A stretch of 18,450 nt of DNA from Oscillospiraceae bacterium. GTDB lineage: Bacteria; Bacillota_A; Clostridia; Oscillospirales; WRJC01. Shown one piece after another: positions 13,673 through 18,450 of this stretch; position 1 is the stretch's first letter; each line of letters begins with the position of its first letter. The notes beneath the pieces were generated by a model, which saw only the letters and a program-made list of their open reading frames with translations, did no database searches and had not been told where the DNA came from. The stretch is taken from contig WRJC01000060.1 of NCBI GenBank assembly GCA_009782405.1, forward strand, positions 1 through 18,450, read 5' to 3'. Both the position numbers and the translations under genes were made by a program.

Positions 13673-15904
13673 ATGGAAAAAAGAATCGAAAAACTGGCGG
13701 AGCGCTATGACGGGAAACTCAGCATATACAGCCCGGTAAACTACAATGTTTCGCCCGACGATTACGACGGGACTGAGCCGTTTCACCGCGCTTGGGTGGC
13801 AAATGAGGACAAGCCCTATGCCGTGAAAGTCGCGGCGGGCCAGGCGGCATGGTATTCGGCGGTCAAACCCAAACCGATACCTTATCAAATGATAACCGGA
13901 GCCAATCTGCCTCCGGTGATCATCGGCTGCTACACGGGCGTTTTCATCTGGGATTTCGTGATCAAAGAAGAATTTGCAAAACGATGCGGGGAAGGAAAAG
14001 AGATAGTCGAATATTGGAAAGATTTTTTTGAAAAGCGCGAAAAAATAGGGTACAAAGCGAGCATGCCGGAATCTTTTTCCAAACTCGCGGGGGCGGGAAG
14101 CTATGGAGGGCACACCCTGCAGGATTATTCGATCGCCCTCGAGGGCGGCCTCAACGGAATAAGGGAAAGGCTTTCAAAAGCGTCCGAAGCGAATCCATAT
14201 CAGAAAGACTGGTATGAGGCGGCAAATATAATGCTCGGCGGGGTGAGCGGGTATATCAGGGCCCATGCCGACGCTCTGCGCAAAGCCGCAGAATGCCTGA
14301 CGGGCGAGCAAAGCGAAGAATGGCTCAAAATGGCTTCAAACTGCGACTATATCGCAGACGGCAACAAACCGGCAACATTCTGGCAGGCGTGCCAAATGTT
14401 TTGGTTTTTGTTCTATCTGAACGGGCACGATTCGCCCGGGCGCATAGACCAGTTTCTTGCCCCCGCGCTTGAATCGGAGCTTGAAAACGGCTCCCTGACC
14501 AAAGAGGAAGCCCAGGAGATAACGGACTGCCTGTACTATAAAATGGCGGAGCATACCGCATACGGCTCCACCATAGGAGGCCTTACGCGCGATGGCGGGG
14601 ATGCAACCAACCAAATGACATGGCTTTGCTTGAGCTCGATCTGCCGTTTAAGGCTCACCTCCCCGCGCACCGGCCTTAGGGTGCATAAAAACACGCCCGA
14701 AGAACTATACATGGAAGCCATAGCCGCGCTTGCCGAAGGGACGACTTTCCCGCACATGATAAACGATGAAATCTCTGTCGAGGCAATGGTAAAAAGAGGT
14801 GTGAAAACAGAAGACGCACGCGATTATTCGCTTTGCGGCTGCGGCCAGGTGATGCCGTTCGGAAGGGCGTGCGGAGGATATGAAGATGTGATCTGGAATT
14901 GCGCCAAAACGCTTACGGCGACGCTTGGCGGCGGCAAGGACGAACTCGACGGCTGCCAGATACTGCCCCATGGCGAAACAAAATTCGAATCGTATGAAAC
15001 GCTCGAAGCCGCTGTTTTAAAAAACATGGAATATACCCTCATTTTTACGATCCAGTGGGTCAATGAGGGGCGGCGCTGGTCGGCGGCCAATATGTCGGAT
15101 TCCCTGCGTTCGATGCTCACGCACGGCTGCATAGAGAGAGGCCTCGATTTCAGGAATGCCGGGACATATTATTACCAAGGCATGGTCGACGCGCTCGGGC
15201 TGACGACGGTGGCCAACAGTTTGGCGGCGATGAAATCGATAGTGTACGAAAACAAACTCGTTTCATATGATGAAATGCAGAACGCCCTTGCCGCAAACTG
15301 GGAATGCGAAAACGGCGAATACATCCGCCAGCTTTGCCTGAACGCCCCGAAATTCGGCAACGACGACGATTATGCGGATGGCATAATGGTCAGGCTGACG
15401 GACTACGTCAACAAAACGCTCGACAAGCAGGCGACTTACATGGGAGGGCCGTGGGGAATCGACATCATAGGCTGGTCGGGGTCGGTGATGTACGGGGCGC
15501 AGACAGGAGCCACGCCGGACGGCAGGAAATCCGGCCAGCCGGTGGCCGACTGCGCCGGGGCCGCGCAGGGAACGGACAAAAAGGGAATAACGGCGCACCT
15601 GAACAGCATGATAAAACTTCCGCAAGCCGAAACCCACGGGCCGCTGAATTTATCGCTCAAATTTTCTCCCGCCACAGTCGGCGGCGAAAAGAAGCGCATA
15701 TTGGCGGAATTGATAAAAACATATTTTGAAAACGGCGGATATCAAGTCCAGCCTTCCGTGGTGAGCAAGGAGCAGCTTGAAATGGCCCGGCGCGAACCGG
15801 AAAAATGGCGCAGCCTGATAGTGAGGGTCGGGGGATTTTCGGCGAGGTTCGTCGATTTGCAGCCCGAATTTCAAGACGACATGATATCGCGGACGCAATA
15901 TTAA
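13673..15904 (+). CDS. Glycyl radical enzyme (pyruvate formate-lyase family) of unknown substrate
   Basis: 743 residues, oxygen-sensitive cytoplasmic enzyme. The C-terminal glycyl loop is RVGGFSARFVDLQ with the radical-bearing Gly at 721, 22 residues before the end, matching the family's R-V-x-G-[YF] signature. Other family blocks: GRIDQFLAPALE (256-267), GLTRDGGDATNQ (303-314), TFPHMINDE (358-366), ATPDGRKSGQPVAD (613-626). The thiyl Cys is Cys390 in SLCGCGQVMPFG; a second Cys sits at 388. Where diol dehydratase, CutC and related lyases have Gly-Cys-x-Glu, this has Gly-Cys-Gly-Gln, so the usual general base is missing and the reaction should differ. It is not pyruvate formate-lyase either, which has adjacent Cys-Cys. 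Start ATG at 13673 follows GAGGT by about ten bases. Its radical SAM activase is not in the window. Co-transcribed with the binding proteins, hence probably catabolic on the imported compound. Confidence 0.88.
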   Translation: MEKRIEKLAERYDGKLSIYSPVNYNVSPDDYDGTEPFHRAWVANEDKPYAVKVAAGQAAWYSAVKPKPIPYQMITGANLPPVIIGCYTGVFIWDFVIKEEFAKRCGEGKEIVEYWKDFFEKREKIGYKASMPESFSKLAGAGSYGGHTLQDYSIALEGGLNGIRERLSKASEANPYQKDWYEAANIMLGGVSGYIRAHADALRKAAECLTGEQSEEWLKMASNCDYIADGNKPATFWQACQMFWFLFYLNGHDSPGRIDQFLAPALESELENGSLTKEEAQEITDCLYYKMAEHTAYGSTIGGLTRDGGDATNQMTWLCLSSICRLRLTSPRTGLRVHKNTPEELYMEAIAALAEGTTFPHMINDEISVEAMVKRGVKTEDARDYSLCGCGQVMPFGRACGGYEDVIWNCAKTLTATLGGGKDELDGCQILPHGETKFESYETLEAAVLKNMEYTLIFTIQWVNEGRRWSAANMSDSLRSMLTHGCIERGLDFRNAGTYYYQGMVDALGLTTVANSLAAMKSIVYENKLVSYDEMQNALAANWECENGEYIRQLCLNAPKFGNDDDYADGIMVRLTDYVNKTLDKQATYMGGPWGIDIIGWSGSVMYGAQTGATPDGRKSGQPVADCAGAAQGTDKKGITAHLNSMIKLPQAETHGPLNLSLKFSPATVGGEKKRILAELIKTYFENGGYQVQPSVVSKEQLEMARREPEKWRSLIVRVGGFSARFVDLQPEFQDDMISRTQY

Positions 15905-15911
15905 ATAATAA

Positions 15912-17873
15912 TCATAATTTTTTGGACAGCCAAACCCGCATTTCTCCCTCTCCGCGGTTATTCCATGTATAAAACGGGACCAAAACAATCCGTTGGTCAT
16001 CATAAATATATGGTTCGTCCGCACTGTATAAGTCGTCGCCGTAGTTTGATGTTTCTATCTTGTATCCGCGGGCGATAAGGTTCATAAACCGTCCGGTTTT
16101 GTCAGGGACATTTTCAAACTGCGTATTTTTATCGATAAGCAACCTGTGCAGTTCCTTGCCATTGTCTGTTTCCTCGGCGCAATAAAGGACGGGGCCGCGC
16201 ATAACCGCGAGTTTGTTTATATTATCCGATATGGACGGGTGCGCGCTGTACAGTTCGACGGGCATTGGGAAAATGATTTCGATTTCGTCATCTTTTTTCC
16301 AGGCGCGCTTGATATCCATATAGCCTTTGACTTTCAAACCGGCGTATTTCACGCCGTTTAATTTTACTTCGGGGTTTTTGCACCATGCGGGCATACGCAG
16401 TTTTACGGAAAATTCCTCTTCTTTCGCGGGATTCAAAACGATTTTTACATGTTCGTCCCAAGGATAGTTCGTGTTCTGCGCGATTTTAACGGAATTGCCG
16501 TTTAAATCAATGCTCGTTTTGTTTTCGGCGTAAAGGTTGACATAAATCTCCGAATCGGCGGCGCCAAACGAATAAACATACTGTCCCACAGAAGCGATAA
16601 ATCTCGCGACGTTCGGAGGGCAGCACCCGCACCCCTGCCAACTGTCGCGATTGTATCCAAGGTGCGATTTTCTCCCGTCCTGCGCCCATTGCGCAGGGCT
16701 TGTCTCCATAGAGTTCACATAGAAATAATGCCTGCCGTCCTGTGACATTCCGGACAGGCCGTTATTATACAGCGTACGCTCGAAACTGTCCATGTACTTC
16801 GAGTCTTTTTCGACGCCGAACATCCTGTGTGCGAAAAGCATAAACCCTATTGCCGCGCAGGTTTCGCAGTAACAGTCGTTGGGCAAAAAATAATCGGCCA
16901 AAAATGCTTCGTTTTGATATGTGGAGCCGACACCGCCCGATATAAACTGCCTTTTTTTCGTAATATTGTCATAAAGCGTCCGGCAGGATTCAAATAATTC
17001 GTCGTCGCCTGTTTCCGCCGCCACATCAGCCATTCCGGCATACAGATATACCGCCCTCACGGCATGTCCCTCGGCGGTAAGCTGTTCCCTGACAGGGAGA
17101 TGGGTCAGTATGCCCGAATCGTTTTTTCTTAAAGGTTTTTTCATTTCGTCATGGTAAAAGTATGATATTTTGTCGCCCCTTTCCCATTCCTCGGCATAAT
17201 AATAAGGCTCGGTCCCCCTCTGGTCTATAAAATATTTGGCAAGATTGAGATATTTCCTGTCATTTGTCGCGTGATATAATTTAACCAAGGCCAATTCAAT
17301 TTCGGGGTGGTTGCAATAGCCGCGCATTTTTCCTTCTTCCAGCCCGATGACCGAATCTATATGATCCGCGAATTTGACCGCTATATCGAGGTAATTTCTC
17401 TTACCGGTCGCGTTGAAATATGCCACGGCGGCCTCTATGAGATGTCCCGCCGAATATAGCTCGTGGCACTCAAGCATGTTGGTCCATCTCTTGCTGATAT
17501 CAGTATTTATGAAATACGTAATGCAGTAACCGTCGTCCATCTGGGCTTTGGCCGCTATTTCGATAAAATCATCCAATCTTTTCTCCAAATGGGCGTCGCC
17601 TCCGTTTGCCTCAATGACATACGCGACAAATTCCATTATTTTTGAGACATCGCTGTCACAAAAAACCAGCCCTTTGTGTTCGCCTTCCTCCAATCCTGCC
17701 GCAAGACGGTAATTCCTTATGAATTCCGCCCCTTGGTATCCGGGGGCTTTCCCGTCTGCGGCATCCAGCTGGTAATCAGCCACTTCATTTTTCAGCAATT
17801 GGCGATAGTATCCCCAAAACGGGCCATCTAATTTAATGTCGCGCAAAGCGGGTTTGGAAAGCCTGTTATTCAT
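15912..17873 (-). CDS. Glycoside hydrolase family 127 (beta-L-arabinofuranosidase type)
   Basis: 653 residues, no signal peptide, so cytoplasmic. It matches the GH127/DUF1680 family (HypBA1 is 658 residues). The zinc-thiolate catalytic set is complete and at nearly the numbering known for HypBA1: Glu322 in NEAF, Glu337 and Cys339 in YCETCA, Cys417 and Cys418 in GCGCCPPN. The first two-thirds is the alpha-barrel with NMLECHELYSAGHLIEAA (132-149) and HAVRAVYLYAG (270-280); the rest is beta-sandwich, with VKLRMPAW. These enzymes release beta-linked L-arabinofuranose. ATG at 17873 is supported by AAAGGA seven bases upstream. It is convergent with the radical enzyme gene, seven bases apart, with no visible terminator between them, and divergent from the RraA-family gene. 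Substrate by family; other furanosides are possible. Confidence 0.9.
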   Translation of the reverse strand: MNNRLSKPALRDIKLDGPFWGYYRQLLKNEVADYQLDAADGKAPGYQGAEFIRNYRLAAGLEEGEHKGLVFCDSDVSKIMEFVAYVIEANGGDAHLEKRLDDFIEIAAKAQMDDGYCITYFINTDISKRWTNMLECHELYSAGHLIEAAVAYFNATGKRNYLDIAVKFADHIDSVIGLEEGKMRGYCNHPEIELALVKLYHATNDRKYLNLAKYFIDQRGTEPYYYAEEWERGDKISYFYHDEMKKPLRKNDSGILTHLPVREQLTAEGHAVRAVYLYAGMADVAAETGDDELFESCRTLYDNITKKRQFISGGVGSTYQNEAFLADYFLPNDCYCETCAAIGFMLFAHRMFGVEKDSKYMDSFERTLYNNGLSGMSQDGRHYFYVNSMETSPAQWAQDGRKSHLGYNRDSWQGCGCCPPNVARFIASVGQYVYSFGAADSEIYVNLYAENKTSIDLNGNSVKIAQNTNYPWDEHVKIVLNPAKEEEFSVKLRMPAWCKNPEVKLNGVKYAGLKVKGYMDIKRAWKKDDEIEIIFPMPVELYSAHPSISDNINKLAVMRGPVLYCAEETDNGKELHRLLIDKNTQFENVPDKTGRFMNLIARGYKIETSNYGDDLYSADEPYIYDDQRIVLVPFYTWNNRGEGEMRVWLSKKL

Positions 17874-17937
17874 GTCAATATCCTTTCTTTGTTCGCATAT
17901 CCCCAACTGTCATCGCAGTTTTTTGCCGTATACACAT

Positions 17938-17966
17938 ATTATACCACTCGCCGCGCAATAATTCAA
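17938..17966 (-). promoter_or_regulatory. Promoter of the GH127 gene
   Basis: Minus strand: TTGAAT (17966-17961), 17-base spacer, TATAAT (17943-17938) preceded by TGG. The GTGGTATAAT core is identical to that of the amidohydrolase promoter, which suggests common expression. Confidence 0.75.
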
Positions 17967-17995
17967 TATTTTGCAGAAAAAATGCGGATAAAAAA

Positions 17996-18024
17996 TTGAC
18001 AAGCGGGAAAAAAGATGGTAAAAT
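17996..18024 (+). promoter_or_regulatory. Promoter of the RraA-family gene
   Basis: TTGACA (17996-18001), 17-base spacer, TAAAAT (18019-18024). It shares TTGACAAGC with the promoter at 10599. The two divergent -35 boxes in this intergenic region are only 29 bases apart. Confidence 0.8.
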
Positions 18025-18025
18025 A

Positions 18026-18037
18026 GCTATTGATAGC
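18026..18037 (+). promoter_or_regulatory. Candidate operator GCTAT-TG-ATAGC
   Basis: A perfect 5-bp inverted repeat begins two bases after the -10 box, at the expected transcription start, positioned like the palindrome at 10630-10643. Repressor binding is inferred. Confidence 0.35.
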
Positions 18038-18072
18038 GATCCAAAAAAAATCGATTCGGGAGGGGCATATTT

Positions 18073-18450
18073 ATGAACGATCAGGAAAAGCAAAAAATAT
18101 TGGAGATGTACAAGGATTTTCGCGTCACCGATGTGCGCGACGGCATGGACTGGTGCGGGTATCATCATTACGGCACGGTTCACCACAGCATAAAACCGCT
18201 CTGGAGAACGAGCGCGACAGGATTTGCGCGGACGGCGCGATATCTGCCCTATGAAGGGCCGGTCCCCATGGTGACGGGGGAGGAGTACACAAAATGGGTC
18301 GGGTGGTACTACGGCAATGTGTGCACGGACAAATGGGCGGAAGATATTGTCCCCGGGGATTTCATATGCCTTGACATATGCGGGCTCGACGTGGGGCTGT
18401 TGGGCTCGAACAATACGCTGAACTGCACAAACAAGGGCGCGGTCGGGTTT
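18073..18450 (+). CDS. RraA family protein, 3' end outside the window
   Basis: 126 N-terminal residues are visible and the frame is open at the window edge. ATG at 18073 with GGGAGGGG upstream. Features of the RraA/HMG-aldolase-like fold: TDVRDGMDW near the N-terminus, a central RTSATGFARTARY, then VPGDFICLDICGLDVGLLGSNNT and the start of the NKGAVG loop, where the family has the G-x-L-G-x-x-x-x...G-x-x-G substrate/metal site. Family members include the RNase E inhibitor RraA and divalent-metal aldolases acting on 4-hydroxy-4-methyl-2-oxoglutarate or similar 2-keto acids. Here, facing a glycosidase gene and near sugar-uptake genes, an aldolase or lyase role on a sugar-acid derivative is the better guess than RNase control. 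The catalytic Arg-Asp region lies beyond the window. Confidence 0.8.
   Translation, partial: MNDQEKQKILEMYKDFRVTDVRDGMDWCGYHHYGTVHHSIKPLWRTSATGFARTARYLPYEGPVPMVTGEEYTKWVGWYYGNVCTDKWAEDIVPGDFICLDICGLDVGLLGSNNTLNCTNKGAVGF

Noticed and set aside
12964..14113. Long minus-strand open frames opposite the second binding protein and the radical enzyme
   Set aside because: They lie opposite strongly recognised genes, are rich in Val/Phe/Arg as expected of antisense frames, and lack ribosome binding sites.
14325..15699. Multiple minus-strand frames of 60-124 codons opposite the radical enzyme gene
   Set aside because: The radical enzyme has complete family motifs across this range; the opposite frames show no recognisable domains.
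17905..17920. AACTG/CAGTT inverted repeat in the GH127 leader
   Set aside because: A 5-bp stem with no conserved context; below what I would call a regulatory element.
1..18450. CRISPR arrays, tRNA or rRNA genes, transposase genes, toxin-antitoxin or phage defence systems
   Set aside because: No regularly spaced repeats, no cloverleaf or rRNA-like stretch, and no transposase or recognised defence proteins on either strand; Uma2-like proteins alone are not evidence of a defence system.

Overview
The window looks like chromosomal DNA of an anaerobic, low-to-mid GC Bacillota, most likely an uncultured Clostridia lineage. The signs are strong GGAGG-type ribosome binding sites, many lipoproteins with Cys lipoboxes, near-consensus sigma-A promoters, a glycyl radical enzyme, very large solute-binding lipoproteins and a GH127 beta-L-arabinofuranosidase. 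No rRNA, tRNA, CRISPR array or insertion sequence was seen. The assignment rests on gene content, not on a database search.

Layout. (1) 1-2440, plus strand: the end of an ABC-2 export operon with two permeases and one ATPase (the COG4587/COG3694/COG4586 type), then a Uma2-like nuclease gene at 2479-3018. (2) 3011-4955, minus strand: an AT-rich block with a glycosyltransferase-like gene remnant, a large lipoprotein and a small membrane protein. It is closed at its upstream side by a perfect palindromic terminator near 4980-5007. (3) 5015-8943, minus strand: a zinc/manganese uptake operon read in the order substrate-binding lipoprotein, permease, membrane-anchored accessory protein, followed by an L-fucose/L-arabinose isomerase-family enzyme. 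The ATPase gene normally found in such operons is absent. (4) 9128-18450: a catabolic region arranged around two divergent promoter regions. An amidohydrolase (minus) is divergent from a plus-strand unit of two paralogous solute-binding lipoproteins and a glycyl radical enzyme. A GH127 glycosidase (minus), convergent with the radical enzyme, is divergent from an RraA-family gene that runs off the window.

Region 4 reads as a regulated locus for a plant-derived sugar or sugar acid. The lipoproteins would capture an oligosaccharide, GH127 would release L-arabinofuranose-like residues, and the amidohydrolase, glycyl radical enzyme and RraA-like protein would process the product. This pathway is inferred from clustering and no substrate can be read from the sequence. 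The most unusual protein is the glycyl radical enzyme: its active-site Cys lies in a Gly-Cys-Gly-Gln context where the dehydratase and lyase members usually have Gly-Cys-x-Glu, and no activating enzyme is encoded nearby in the window.
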